The notes under the pieces: model-generated
Database searches by the model: none
Told to the model about the DNA's origin: nothing
What the model saw: only the letters and a program-made list of their open reading frames with translations
Shown here: positions 1 through 6,645 of the stretch, one piece after another
Position numbering within the stretch: position 1 is the first letter of the stretch
Layout of the letters: every line of letters starts with the position of its first letter
Translations under genes and position numbers: made by a program
Source: a virus
IMG/VR virus record: IMGVR_UViG_3300045120_000498
Location: 1 to 64,000 of that record
Strand: one strand, 5' to 3'
Length of the DNA: 64,000 nt

Positions 1-20
1 GGCGGCCGACACCGGCCGCC
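1..20 (-). terminator. Inverted repeat near window end
   Basis: A 7-bp perfect stem (GGCGGCC / GGCCGCC) with a 6-base loop lies downstream of the last exported-protein gene and next to a second hairpin. No U-tract follows, so this is only a possible terminator. Confidence 0.35.
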
Positions 21-33
21 CCCCCACGACTCT

Positions 34-59
34 CCCCTCGGGTTGCCCGGGACGAGGGG
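34..59 (-). terminator. Probable terminator hairpin
   Basis: CCCCTCG at 34-40 pairs with CGAGGGG at 53-59 around a 12-base loop, starting 17 bases after the stop codon at 76. It is the natural end of the exported-protein transcript. There is no U-tract, which is usual in high-GC actinobacterial DNA. Confidence 0.5.
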
Positions 60-75
60 GAGCTTCAGACGCGGA

Positions 76-678
76 CTAGCTGACGCCCTGCGTCGAGTTG
101 AGCGGCATCCCAGCGCACGCCTGCGCGGGAACCTTCCCGCCGCCGAGCGCCTTCACGTACTGGCCGTGGTTCTTCACGGACTCGGTGCCGACGGTCGTCG
201 TGACGGTGGTCGTGATGACCGGCATCGCGATGCGCATGTCGATGCTGACCTGGAACGAGTTGTTCGGGCCGGTCGCGGAACCGATCACCAGCGAACCGTT
301 GGCCGGAGCGTTGACGACGGAGTGCGACACGCCGTCGTTCCGCTGCGTGACGAAGCTGACGGTGCTGCCGAGCGGGCTGCCGCTGAACGAGCCGGAGACA
401 AGCTCGGTGTAGTGCTGCGTGCCGTTGCCGTCCGTGCCGTCCTGAACGCCGGTGCCGTCGAACGTGTTGTCCGGGTTCACGATCACCGTGTAGCTGTGCG
501 TCCAGACGTTCTCGAACTGGTGCTCGACGTTGGCAGGCTCGGTCCACGTGAACGTCGCGGTGCGGACCGTCGTGTTGACGGGCACCGACGCCTCGCAGCG
601 CGGCACGTCGGCCGACGCGACCGAGGGGAGAGCGAGAGCCGCGACCGCGGCGACGCCCAGAATGAACTTACGCATCAT
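76..678 (-). CDS. Exported protein with signal peptide, 200 aa
   Basis: I do not recognise the family. The N terminus (MMRKFILGVAAVAALALP, then a cleavage site like SVASA|DVP) is a standard Sec signal peptide. The mature part is Thr/Val/Ser/Asn-rich with few charges, as in extracellular beta-sheet proteins, and has two Cys that could form a disulfide. The start is ATG 678 (a second ATG follows at 675), preceded by GGAAAGGAA and a hairpin. The leader resembles that of the exported gene at 1749-1988, suggesting co-regulation. A role at the host surface or in the envelope is inferred. Confidence 0.75.
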   Translation of the reverse strand: MMRKFILGVAAVAALALPSVASADVPRCEASVPVNTTVRTATFTWTEPANVEHQFENVWTHSYTVIVNPDNTFDGTGVQDGTDGNGTQHYTELVSGSFSGSPLGSTVSFVTQRNDGVSHSVVNAPANGSLVIGSATGPNNSFQVSIDMRIAMPVITTTVTTTVGTESVKNHGQYVKALGGGKVPAQACAGMPLNSTQGVS

Positions 679-689
679 GCGTTTCGTTC

Positions 690-737
690 CTTTCCGTCGG
701 GATTGCCCGACTGGGGGGATGGAGCAATGGCGCTCCG
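690..737 (-). promoter_or_regulatory. Leader of exported gene: hairpin plus RBS (copy A)
   Basis: Read on the minus strand: GGAGCGCCATTGCTC, then TCCCCCC, then the stem GTCGGG-CAAT-CCCGAC (711-696) directly followed by GGAAAGGAA. The same order of elements occurs upstream of the gene at 1749-1988. No palindromic phage promoter is visible here. Confidence 0.6.
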
Positions 738-787
738 CACTGCGCGGGCAGCCGCACCGGCCACCCGCGCAACACGCAACGTCTCGC

Positions 788-1258
788 CTACCGACGTGCC
801 GAGGAAGTGGCGAGCGAACCCGCCTGGAACATCGGCCCGAACGCACGAGCCGCCGAGCTACGTCCGGCCGACTGACACTCCGGAGCGATGATCAGGAACG
901 GCGTGCCGGTGTCACCCGTAGCCGTCGCATCGACGCCCGTCGTCGCGAACAGCCCCAGAGGCGGATCGAAGCCCGCACCGGCGCTGCCGTAGGCGTAGCC
1001 GAACGTGCCGCCGTCACCGTCGCCGTACTGCGTCAGGTTCACGAACTGCATACAGCCGACCAGCCCGTTCAGCGCGGCCGCCTGCATCTTGACCCGCTTC
1101 GACAACACCTTGTTGTCGTGCTGGAGCTTCTTCACGGCCTTCGCCAGTGACTTCAAGCTCGTGGCCGCCTCCGCGCCCGGCGCCAGCGCCGCGAACAGCG
1201 ACGCCACGGCCAGCACGACGACCAGCCGACGAATGATCCATGCCTTGCTCACGTGCAT
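788..1258 (-). CDS. Exported coiled-coil protein, 156 aa
   Basis: The N terminus has an arginine pair, a hydrophobic stretch of about 18 residues and an APGAEA|A cleavage site, a clear signal peptide. It is followed by a short Lys/Leu heptad segment (about residues 38-65, LKSLAKAVKKLQHDNKVLSKR), a probable coiled coil, then a Gly-rich neutral domain with two Cys. ATG 1258 overlaps the stop of the lipoprotein gene upstream (TGATG), with GGAAGGA just before it. Coiled coils behind signal peptides are common in surface proteins of Gram-positive actinobacteria; the function is unknown. Confidence 0.75.
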   Translation of the reverse strand: MHVSKAWIIRRLVVVLAVASLFAALAPGAEAATSLKSLAKAVKKLQHDNKVLSKRVKMQAAALNGLVGCMQFVNLTQYGDGDGGTFGYAYGSAGAGFDPPLGLFATTGVDATATGDTGTPFLIIAPECQSAGRSSAARAFGPMFQAGSLATSSARR

Positions 1259-1746
1259 CAGTCCTTCCACTTCGTGATGACAGCGCAGGCGTCCTTACCG
1301 GCCTGGGTGTACCGGTAGCTCGCCCACCCCTGCTTATCGGTCGCGGGCAGCCGGAACTTGACCGTCCGCTTCTGGGCCGCTCGCAACACGACCGTCTTCT
1401 TCAACTTCAGGGCCTTGCCGCCCTTCTGGAACCACTTCACGGTCGCGAGGATCGTGCCGTCCACGTGCGACGTGTTCTTGAAGATCAGGTCGGCGTACAT
1501 CGTGACCTTGCCGTCGCTCAGGTTGCCGACGGTGTACGAACACGTGTAGCTGATCGTGCCGGTCGGCTTCGCGACCGGAGCCGCGGTGGTCGTCGGAGCC
1601 GCCGTGGTGGCCGGAGCCGCCTTCGCGGTCGTCGCCGGAACGGGCGGCCCGGCCGTGCTGCCTGCGGACGGCGCGGACTTCTCCACACCGCCGCAGCCAG
1701 CCAGCACGACCGCGCCGATCACGGCGCTGATGATCGTGGCCCGCAC
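1258..1746 (-). CDS. Putative lipoprotein, 162 aa
   Basis: Starting at GTG 1746, the first residues (VRATIISAVIGAVVLAGCGG) form a lipoprotein signal with lipobox LAGC, so the Cys near residue 18 would be acylated and the protein anchored outside the membrane. A low-complexity Ala/Pro/Thr linker (to about residue 60) leads to a compact domain with two Cys, probably a beta-sandwich. It sits between two other exported proteins with almost no spacing, so the three are co-expressed. Contains one GTGTTGCGAG copy. Superinfection exclusion or cell-surface modification is possible but unproven. Confidence 0.75.
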   Translation of the reverse strand: MRATIISAVIGAVVLAGCGGVEKSAPSAGSTAGPPVPATTAKAAPATTAAPTTTAAPVAKPTGTISYTCSYTVGNLSDGKVTMYADLIFKNTSHVDGTILATVKWFQKGGKALKLKKTVVLRAAQKRTVKFRLPATDKQGWASYRYTQAGKDACAVITKWKD

Positions 1747-1748
1747 GC

Positions 1749-1988
1749 CTAGAACCCCGGCTGCGTCCCGTTGGCGATGTGACCAGCGACCTTCGCGAGC
1801 AGCACGTCCTCGTGCTGCGCGGCGAGCGTGGTCAGGATCGCGGGCGGCGTAGCCACCTCGGCGGCCGTCGGCGCGCCGGTCGTGACGGCGGGGCTGCCGT
1901 CGGGGTTGAGCGGCATCGCGACGGCCGCGGTCGTGCCGGTAACGGCGACGGCCACGCCCACAGCGAGCGCAATCGTGAACTTCCTCAT
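1749..1988 (-). CDS. Small exported protein, 79 aa
   Basis: MRKFTIALAVGVAVAVTG followed by an AVA|MP-like cleavage site is a Sec signal peptide, leaving a mature peptide of about 54 residues with no Cys. First gene of the exported-protein operon; ATG 1988 is preceded by GGAAAGGAA and a hairpin leader. The first four residues (MRKF) match those of the exported protein ending at 76, and the leaders are alike, so the two regions may share an origin. Function unknown. Confidence 0.7.
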   Translation of the reverse strand: MRKFTIALAVGVAVAVTGTTAAVAMPLNPDGSPAVTTGAPTAAEVATPPAILTTLAAQHEDVLLAKVAGHIANGTQPGF

Positions 1989-2002
1989 TCGGGGGGACTT
2001 CC

Positions 2003-2045
2003 TTTCCGCTGGACTTGACCAGCAACGGGGGGACAGAGCATTGGC
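2003..2045 (-). promoter_or_regulatory. Leader of exported operon: hairpin plus RBS (copy B)
   Basis: Minus strand: GGAGCGCCAATGCTC, TCCCCCC, stem GCTGG-TCAAGT-CCAGC (2022-2007), then GGAAAGGAA. The order and much of the sequence match copy A at 690-737, while the stem sequence differs, so the stem itself appears conserved. Confidence 0.6.
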
Positions 2046-2051
2046 GCTCCA

Positions 2052-2086
2052 GAACCGGTCAGGGGGCTGGGGTCCCTGACCGGTTC
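2052..2086 (-). terminator. Strong terminator hairpin
   Basis: GAACCGGTCAGGG (2052-2064) and CCCTGACCGGTTC (2074-2086) form a perfect 13-bp stem with a 9-base loop just after the stop codon at 2094. It separates the small-gene region from the exported-protein operon. Confidence 0.75.
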
Positions 2087-2093
2087 TGCAACG

Positions 2094-2276
2094 TCACGGT
2101 GCTCGGTGCGCGCGGTCGTCCCACGCAATCGGCAGGAACCCGCCGCTCGTGATCCACTTGTGCAGCGCCTCGAATGACTCGGCAAGCTCGACCGCCGTGG
2201 CCGCCTCAGCGCCCTTCGTCGCGATCACTCGCGCACTCGCGTCCAACGCCGTGCGCAGTGCAGCCTCAGGGTCCAT
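2094..2276 (-). CDS. Small hypothetical protein, 60 aa
   Basis: Acidic/alanine-rich, predicted mostly helical, not recognised. ATG 2276 is chosen over ATG 2282 because GGGAAGG abuts the latter and gives normal spacing to the former. It has its own promoter cassette and a strong terminator, so it is a monocistronic unit. Confidence 0.6.
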   Translation of the reverse strand: MDPEAALRTALDASARVIATKGAEAATAVELAESFEALHKWITSGGFLPIAWDDRAHRAP

Positions 2277-2289
2277 CTCCATCCTTCCC

Positions 2290-2358
2290 GCGGGGCCTTC
2301 CCCGCTGTCGTTGATCAACCGTAGCACACGTTGTGCGCATTGAGCGCACAACGTGTGC
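2290..2358 (-). promoter_or_regulatory. Promoter cassette with doubled operator
   Basis: Minus strand: AATGCGCACAACGTGTGCTACGGTT (operator plus extended -10, TGC-TACGGT), then stem GCGGGG-AAGG-CCCCGC (2305-2290) and RBS GGGAAGG. A second operator copy lies head to head: GCACACGTTGTGCGC (2324-2338) and GCGCACAACGTGTGC (2344-2358) form a perfect 15-bp inverted repeat with a 5-base spacer. Confidence 0.7.
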
Positions 2359-2370
2359 GTCACTCTGAAC

Positions 2371-2718
2371 CTACCCCGCGCTCCCGCGTCGCGTCAAGCG
2401 CATCTCGTCCATCGCCTCGGTCGGCGTCGGCATCCGCACCGCCGACCACGCCGCCAGCGCCATCCCCAGGCCCGGGTCGCGCTCCCACAGCGACGCCAGG
2501 TTCAGCCACTCCCCCGGCGACGGCTCGCGCTCCGTGAACCGCTCCAGCATCGCGAAGAACTCCGGCCGCGACAGCGTGAGCGGGTGGAACTCGCGCATCA
2601 GCACGTCGCCCACCCGATCATCGCCGCACGACTCGCGCGCGTTGGAGCGCGCCTTCGCAGCCGCGACCAGCAGCATCTCGCACGACTCGCACGACCGCTC
2701 CAACACCGGCAGGCCCAT
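2371..2718 (-). CDS. Hypothetical protein with CxxC, 115 aa
   Basis: Not recognised. Near the N terminus a CESC pair and a further Cys could bind a metal; the rest looks helical with an amphipathic C terminus. ATG 2718 overlaps the previous stop (TGATG), so it is translationally coupled to the gene at 2718-3371. Last gene of its operon. Confidence 0.6.
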   Translation of the reverse strand: MGLPVLERSCESCEMLLVAAAKARSNARESCGDDRVGDVLMREFHPLTLSRPEFFAMLERFTEREPSPGEWLNLASLWERDPGLGMALAAWSAVRMPTPTEAMDEMRLTRRGSAG

Positions 2719-3371
2719 CACTCGCCGTCCTCGGGAGCCGTGAGCAGCCCGGCCACCGCCGACGGCTCAACGCCGAGCGTTTCGGCGTGCGCGACGACCA
2801 TCGCCTCGATGTCGGCCTTGGACTTCTGGACGACGTTCTCGGAGTGCTCGATGAGCGACTTGGCCGCGAACTCGATGTTCGCGGGCATGTTCTCGATCAT
2901 CGCCTGCAAGTGCCGCAGGTTGCGGGCCGTCTTGTGCTCGGAGTAGGTCTTGAACGCCGCCGCAACCTCCGCGGCGGCATCCTCGGCGGCGTTGCGCACC
3001 TCGCTCATCGACTCGGCCAACCGCGACTCGAACGGCATCCCCGGCACCAGCAGGTCGCCCTCGCGGCGGCGGATCGTGCACGGCACGCCGTTGCCGGAGT
3101 TCATCGACGACACGAACGACGCCCACTGCGCCTCGCTCAACTCCACCTCCACGAACTCGCGGTCGATGCCGTGCCAGTCGCGGTGCAGGTCGCGCTTGCG
3201 CTGGCCGGTCGCGAGCCGGATGTGGACGGTGTTCATGTGCCGGATGTCGGAGTCGTACAGCACCGATCCCGGCGTGGACTGCGTGCGAAAGGCGCCGATC
3301 ATGCCCCACGCGGGGTGCGTCTCGTAGCCGCGCTCGTCGGTCGTCGGGTTCTCGATGTCGCGGCGCGTCAC
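2718..3371 (-). CDS. Hypothetical phage protein, 217 aa
   Basis: The first half is beta-rich and includes a segment like EVELSEAQWASFVSSMN followed by NGVPCTI, a pattern I associate with conserved phage and plasmid accessory proteins of unknown function. The second half (from about residue 110) is a long Ala/Glu/Lys-rich helical region, probably coiled coil. GTG 3371 overlaps the preceding stop (GTGA). Mid-operon gene. Confidence 0.65.
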   Translation of the reverse strand: MTRRDIENPTTDERGYETHPAWGMIGAFRTQSTPGSVLYDSDIRHMNTVHIRLATGQRKRDLHRDWHGIDREFVEVELSEAQWASFVSSMNSGNGVPCTIRRREGDLLVPGMPFESRLAESMSEVRNAAEDAAAEVAAAFKTYSEHKTARNLRHLQAMIENMPANIEFAAKSLIEHSENVVQKSKADIEAMVVAHAETLGVEPSAVAGLLTAPEDGE

Positions 3372-3739
3372 AGCGCACCGCCCATCTCCGCCAGCGCCGC
3401 CTCGGCCGCCTCCGGGATCATCCCGAAGCCGTCGTGGCCGCACACGTCCGTCAGCTTCACTAGCTCGGCCAGCGTCAACTCGATCACGGCCACGACTGGC
3501 GCCTCGCTCGGATCGTCCTCCCCGAGCGCCCCAATCGTCCCGGCCGGAATCGTCTTCACCTTCCCGAGCAGGGACAGGATCGCCTGCAAGTCGGAGTCCA
3601 TCGCCTCCAGCGTCTCGGCCATGCCCTCGTCATCGTGCTGAAGGCCGTACGGGTCGGCCTCCAGCGCCCGCACCCGCGTGAGCACACCACGCACGAGCGC
3701 CGCCAGCGACTCGTTCAATGTCATCTGCGCTTTCGCCAT
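3368..3739 (-). CDS. Hypothetical helical protein, 123 aa
   Basis: Acidic, mostly helical, no recognisable motif. ATG 3739 overlaps the upstream stop (TGATG). The same 1-4 base overlap on both sides indicates stoichiometric translation with its neighbours. Confidence 0.6.
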   Translation of the reverse strand: MAKAQMTLNESLAALVRGVLTRVRALEADPYGLQHDDEGMAETLEAMDSDLQAILSLLGKVKTIPAGTIGALGEDDPSEAPVVAVIELTLAELVKLTDVCGHDGFGMIPEAAEAALAEMGGAL

Positions 3740-4080
3740 CACGCCGTCACCTCGTGCTCGTGCAGCCACGCCGTCACGTACAGGTAGCCACTGTTGCCAT
3801 GTGGACTGCCGACCACGCGCGCCACGCCGTCGTCGAACAGCGTGAACACCGACTCGCTGCCGCGCATCTCCGACGCGATCCGAGCCGCCGTGTCGAACGG
3901 CTCCGTACGAACCGTCTCGCGCAGGTAGCCGAGCAGCTTCGCCTTCGCGTCCGGCTCGCCCGCCGCGTCCGTGCGATCCCACACCACGTCGTTCGGGAAG
4001 ATCAGCCGCGCGCCCCACGCCGCCGTCACGGCGGGCAGGTCGTGCTTGTGACCGAACATCAGATCGTTGACCGCGCTCAT
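3739..4080 (-). CDS. Hypothetical protein, 113 aa
   Basis: Not recognised; mixed alpha/beta with several aromatic residues and no Cys. ATG 4080 is supported by the stem-loop plus GGAAAGG that lies inside the 3' end of the upstream gene. Confidence 0.6.
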   Translation of the reverse strand: MSAVNDLMFGHKHDLPAVTAAWGARLIFPNDVVWDRTDAAGEPDAKAKLLGYLRETVRTEPFDTAARIASEMRGSESVFTLFDDGVARVVGSPHGNSGYLYVTAWLHEHEVTA

Positions 4081-4085
4081 CGCGA

Positions 4086-4307
4086 TCACCCCTTTCCGCG
4101 GGCCGTGCCCGCAATGATCTTCTGGCACCGCTTGCACGTCACGCGCGCCAGCGGCTCGTCGTAGTTGACCGGCGGGCGCCCGTAGATCGTGACGCCGCAG
4201 ACCGCCGTGAACTTGCCACTCTCGGGCGTCATCGCGTGCGCCGCACGGCTCGTGTAGCGGCTCCGGAAGTGCGCCTCCGAGTAGCCGACGGAGATGCCCG
4301 TCGCCAT
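4086..4307 (-). CDS. Small zinc-binding-type protein, 73 aa
   Basis: Contains a single Cys near residue 38 and a CKRC knuckle near residue 59, the arrangement of a small zinc-binding module common in actinophage accessory proteins. Its last ten codons (ending AGTARGKG) also encode the hairpin and RBS of the next gene, so the C-terminal sequence may be dictated by RNA structure. Confidence 0.6.
   Translation of the reverse strand: MATGISVGYSEAHFRSRYTSRAAHAMTPESGKFTAVCGVTIYGRPPVNYDEPLARVTCKRCQKIIAGTARGKG
4091..4112 (-). promoter_or_regulatory. Stem-loop plus RBS embedded in upstream gene
   Basis: Minus strand GCGGG-CACGG-CCCGC (4112-4098) directly followed by GGAAAGG, serving the start at 4080. 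No palindromic promoter precedes it, so the stem-loop/RBS module can be used within an operon independently of the promoter. Confidence 0.6.
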
Positions 4308-4308
4308 G

Positions 4309-4524
4309 TCAGCCGCCCCTCTGGAGCGAGTTCAGCAGCACCAGCCCGTAGAACTGGCCGGTGTCGGCGTCCTCGACGAAGCAGTGGCCCATCGTGCCGT
4401 TGCGCGGGCAGCCGTGCGGCTGCACCTTGCGCACCAGCGTGCCCGGCGTCGGCTGATTCTCGCGCCGGTCCCAGCGATCCGCGCCGACCGGCTGGAACTC
4501 GAACACCTGCGTCCCCTTCTTCAT
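4309..4524 (-). CDS. Small hypothetical protein, 71 aa
   Basis: Begins with KKGTQVFEFQPVG and is beta-rich with two Cys (PHGCP and HCF); it may be a small barrel. ATG 4524 overlaps the preceding stop (ATGA). Function unknown. Confidence 0.55.
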   Translation of the reverse strand: MKKGTQVFEFQPVGADRWDRRENQPTPGTLVRKVQPHGCPRNGTMGHCFVEDADTGQFYGLVLLNSLQRGG

Positions 4525-4826
4525 GCCGTCCCCCACTCTCCGTTGCGGAAGCACGAGGCGCGGTAGGCCACCTCGCCCACCTCCTCGCAGAACACGTCGC
4601 GCTGCTCGCCCTTGACCCAGACCTTCGCGCCGCGCTTGAACACGCGGCGGACGACGTAGGTGTCGTTGCCGTCCAGATCGACCGTGACGCTGTAGCCGTT
4701 GCTGACCGGCAGCGTGATGCCCGTCTCGCGGACGCCCACCCGGCCGCCGCTGATCGACAGCACGTTCATGCGGCCGATCTGCTCGACTAGCTCGCGAGCG
4801 TTGCACTGGCAGAAGTTGTCGGTCAT
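4521..4826 (-). CDS. Hypothetical protein, 101 aa
   Basis: Starts with a CQC motif and contains a predicted all-beta middle (about residues 25-85). ATG 4826 overlaps the upstream stop (TGATG), with a G-rich SD. Not recognised. Confidence 0.55.
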   Translation of the reverse strand: MTDNFCQCNARELVEQIGRMNVLSISGGRVGVRETGITLPVSNGYSVTVDLDGNDTYVVRRVFKRGAKVWVKGEQRDVFCEEVGEVAYRASCFRNGEWGTA

Positions 4827-5038
4827 CAGGCACCCCCCGTCGTGTCGAACTCGTCGCGGCTGAACCACTCGCGGACGTGACCGTCGCGGACGGTGCCGCC
4901 GTGGACCGGACGCCCGGTGGGCTGGTAGTCGATCAGGTAGATCAGGCCGAACGGGCGCGTCTCGTCGATCCTGACGATCACGCCGAGCGTGGGGACGTCG
5001 CGCATGGTCACGCGGTCACCGGCGGTGTATCCCTGCAT
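4826..5038 (-). CDS. Small SH3/KOW-like protein, 70 aa
   Basis: The N terminus (YTAGDRVTMRDVPTLGVIVR) has the GDxV...GxV pattern of KOW/SH3-like barrels, which bind RNA or proteins. First gene of the operon running to 2371; the start is set by GGAAAGG eleven bases upstream. The barrel assignment is by pattern only. Confidence 0.55.
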   Translation of the reverse strand: MQGYTAGDRVTMRDVPTLGVIVRIDETRPFGLIYLIDYQPTGRPVHGGTVRDGHVREWFSRDEFDTTGGA

Positions 5039-5054
5039 CTCCGAACCTGCCTTT

Positions 5055-5103
5055 CCGCGGGGCTTCTCCCCGCACCCGAATAGTAGCACACTCTGTGTGT
5101 ATT
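5055..5103 (-). promoter_or_regulatory. Palindromic promoter plus stem-loop leader
   Basis: Minus strand: AATACACACAGAGTGTGCTACTATT (extended -10 TGC-TACTAT), 10 bases, stem GCGGGG-AGAAG-CCCCGC (5073-5057), RBS GGAAAGG. Drives the gene at 5038 and those after it. Confidence 0.75.
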
Positions 5104-5111
5104 GCGCCGGT

Positions 5112-5375
5112 TCAGCGCGCCCACGTCCGGTGCTTGTCCATGAACGCGGGCCAGCGGCCCTCCCACTCCGCGTGCAGCTTCGACCCCTTCGGCAGCGGCG
5201 TCAGATTGACGGCCGCGATCCGCACCTCCTCCGGCTCGAACTGGCGCCGCTCGCCCTCGTCGAACCGCACGCGGTAGCCGTTGTGCGGCGAGATGTAGCG
5301 GACGATGGTCGCCTCGCGGCCGCCCTCGTGCAGCACCCGCTGGCCGGGCTTCAGCAGCAGCGTCTTCCGCGCCAT
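5112..5375 (-). CDS. Small beta-rich protein, 87 aa
   Basis: The pattern LKPGQRVLHEGGREATIVRY is again SH3/KOW-like (GQxV...G..A.I), followed by a basic tail with several Trp. ATG 5375 overlaps the upstream stop (TGATG). It resembles its neighbour at 4826 only in fold pattern. Confidence 0.55.
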   Translation of the reverse strand: MARKTLLLKPGQRVLHEGGREATIVRYISPHNGYRVRFDEGERRQFEPEEVRIAAVNLTPLPKGSKLHAEWEGRWPAFMDKHRTWAR

Positions 5376-5749
5376 CAGGCACCCCCTCCAAGGTCGATGT
5401 TCTCCGGCACCAGCACGCGCCGGGCCACGCAGTCGTTGAGCACGATGTCGTCCAGCAGCGCGCCCCAGCCGCACTCGTAGTGCCACACCTTCGCGCGCTT
5501 CGTGCGCGGCACGTAGGTGCCGTAGGGCTTGACCTTGCCGTCGTCCTCGATGCCCTTGTGGCAGTAGCAGCAGGTCGGCGTACCGACCTCGCGCGTGAAG
5601 CGCGCCAGGCCCTCGTTCGTGAGGATGAAGCTGATCGAGTTGCGGCGCCGCTTCGTGGCCGCGGGCAGGTCAGTCAGGTCCTCGACCCGCCAGTACCCCC
5701 ACGGATTGCCAGCCGTGCGCGGCGCGAACACCGTCGTTGCTCCGGTCAT
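5375..5749 (-). CDS. Zinc-ribbon-like protein, 124 aa
   Basis: Contains CCYCHKG near residue 59 and HYECGW near residue 89, a plausible four-ligand zinc site; the region between is basic. ATG 5749 follows GGAAAGG and a stem-loop. Nucleic-acid binding is inferred from the basic zinc region only. Confidence 0.6.
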   Translation of the reverse strand: MTGATTVFAPRTAGNPWGYWRVEDLTDLPAATKRRRNSISFILTNEGLARFTREVGTPTCCYCHKGIEDDGKVKPYGTYVPRTKRAKVWHYECGWGALLDDIVLNDCVARRVLVPENIDLGGGA

Positions 5750-5762
5750 GTCGCTCCCCTTT

Positions 5763-5810
5763 CCGCGGGGCACTCCCCGCACCCGAAGGATAGCACACGC
5801 CGTGTGTATC
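5763..5810 (-). promoter_or_regulatory. Palindromic promoter plus stem-loop leader
   Basis: Minus strand: GATACACACGGCGTGTGCTATCCTT (extended -10 TGC-TATCCT), stem GCGGGG-AGTG-CCCCGC (5780-5765), RBS GGAAAGG; start codon at 5749. Confidence 0.75.
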
Positions 5811-5817
5811 GGTGTCG

Positions 5818-6102
5818 CTACTCGCCGGGCGGCGCCGACGGCTCGTCGAACTCGTCGTCCTCGATGTCGTTGATCCGCCGCATCAGGTCGGTCGGCACGC
5901 CTCGCAGTGCCTCGTCCGGCGTCTGCAACATCGTCGCCAGGTCATTCGCGTACGTCGTCGCCGTGCCCGTCAGAAACGGCCGGTCGAGGTCCTCCGCGGG
6001 GTCGGCCACGATCTGATCGCGCACCTCCAGGATGCGCTCCACGTCGCTGTCCATCACCGCCGCGTCGAGCAGCGCCATGTACGCCCTGTCTCGCTCGCTC
6101 AT
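5818..6102 (-). CDS. Acidic helical protein, 94 aa
   Basis: Highly acidic C terminus (IEDDEFDEPS), otherwise helical; no motif. ATG 6102 overlaps the stop of the upstream gene (ATGA). Last gene of a three-gene unit. Confidence 0.55.
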   Translation of the reverse strand: MSERDRAYMALLDAAVMDSDVERILEVRDQIVADPAEDLDRPFLTGTATTYANDLATMLQTPDEALRGVPTDLMRRINDIEDDEFDEPSAPPGE

Positions 6103-6353
6103 TCCGTCTCCAGCATCGCCATCACGATCAGCGCCAGCTTCCGCGCCACCGTCTCGGCGTCCGTGCCGACCAGCGGCCGAAGCTCCCGCTCGAACCGCCG
6201 CAGCATCTCACGTCTCGTGTCGTCGTCGAGCGATCCGTTCGCGCCGCGCATCTCGACGACCACGTGGTGATGATGCTCGTGCCGCTGCACCGGCACTAGC
6301 GGCGGCGGCGTGAGCGGCACCAGCGCCGGGGCGCTCGTCGTCTCATCCAGCAT
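6099..6353 (-). CDS. Small protein with His run, 84 aa
   Basis: Has a Pro-rich N terminus and a natural HEHHHH run near residue 27, then a helical C terminus. It starts inside the upstream gene (11-base overlap in another frame). Function unknown; the histidines might bind metal. Confidence 0.5.
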   Translation of the reverse strand: MLDETTSAPALVPLTPPPLVPVQRHEHHHHVVVEMRGANGSLDDDTRREMLRRFERELRPLVGTDAETVARKLALIVMAMLETE

Positions 6354-6615
6354 CCGGCACCTGGAGCGGCGGCGGCCCCTCACGCGGCCCGTAGATCGCG
6401 TCCAGGCCCTCGTCCTGAAGCCGCTTCAGCAGCGCCGAGTCCTCCGGCGTCAGCCACGCCATCCACCCCGCCACGCCCGCCGGATCATCGGGCAGCACCG
6501 GCTCGTCCTCATCCTCGTGCCGCGCAAGCACCTGCTCGCGCACGCGCTCGCGGGCGGAGTCGAACACCGCCTGCTGCTGCGCTAGCTCGCGCTCGGATGG
6601 GAAGTCACGGGACAT
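6343..6615 (-). CDS. Hypothetical protein, 90 aa
   Basis: Charged and helical, rich in Glu/Arg/Asp with a Gln run (QQQ); no family recognised. The -10 box lies so close to ATG 6615 that the message would have at most a few leader bases and no SD, so it is probably a leaderless mRNA. Confidence 0.55.
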   Translation of the reverse strand: MSRDFPSERELAQQQAVFDSARERVREQVLARHEDEDEPVLPDDPAGVAGWMAWLTPEDSALLKRLQDEGLDAIYGPREGPPPLQVPDAG

Positions 6616-6618
6616 CTG

Positions 6619-6645
6619 ACGCAGTGTATCGCACTTTGTGTGTAT
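6619..6645 (-). promoter_or_regulatory. Palindromic promoter, leaderless type
   Basis: Minus strand AATACACACAAAGTGCGATACACT; -10 TACACT or GATACA, with ATG 6615 only about 11 bases downstream and neither stem-loop nor RBS between. It sits just after the stop of the giant gene (6646). Confidence 0.65.
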
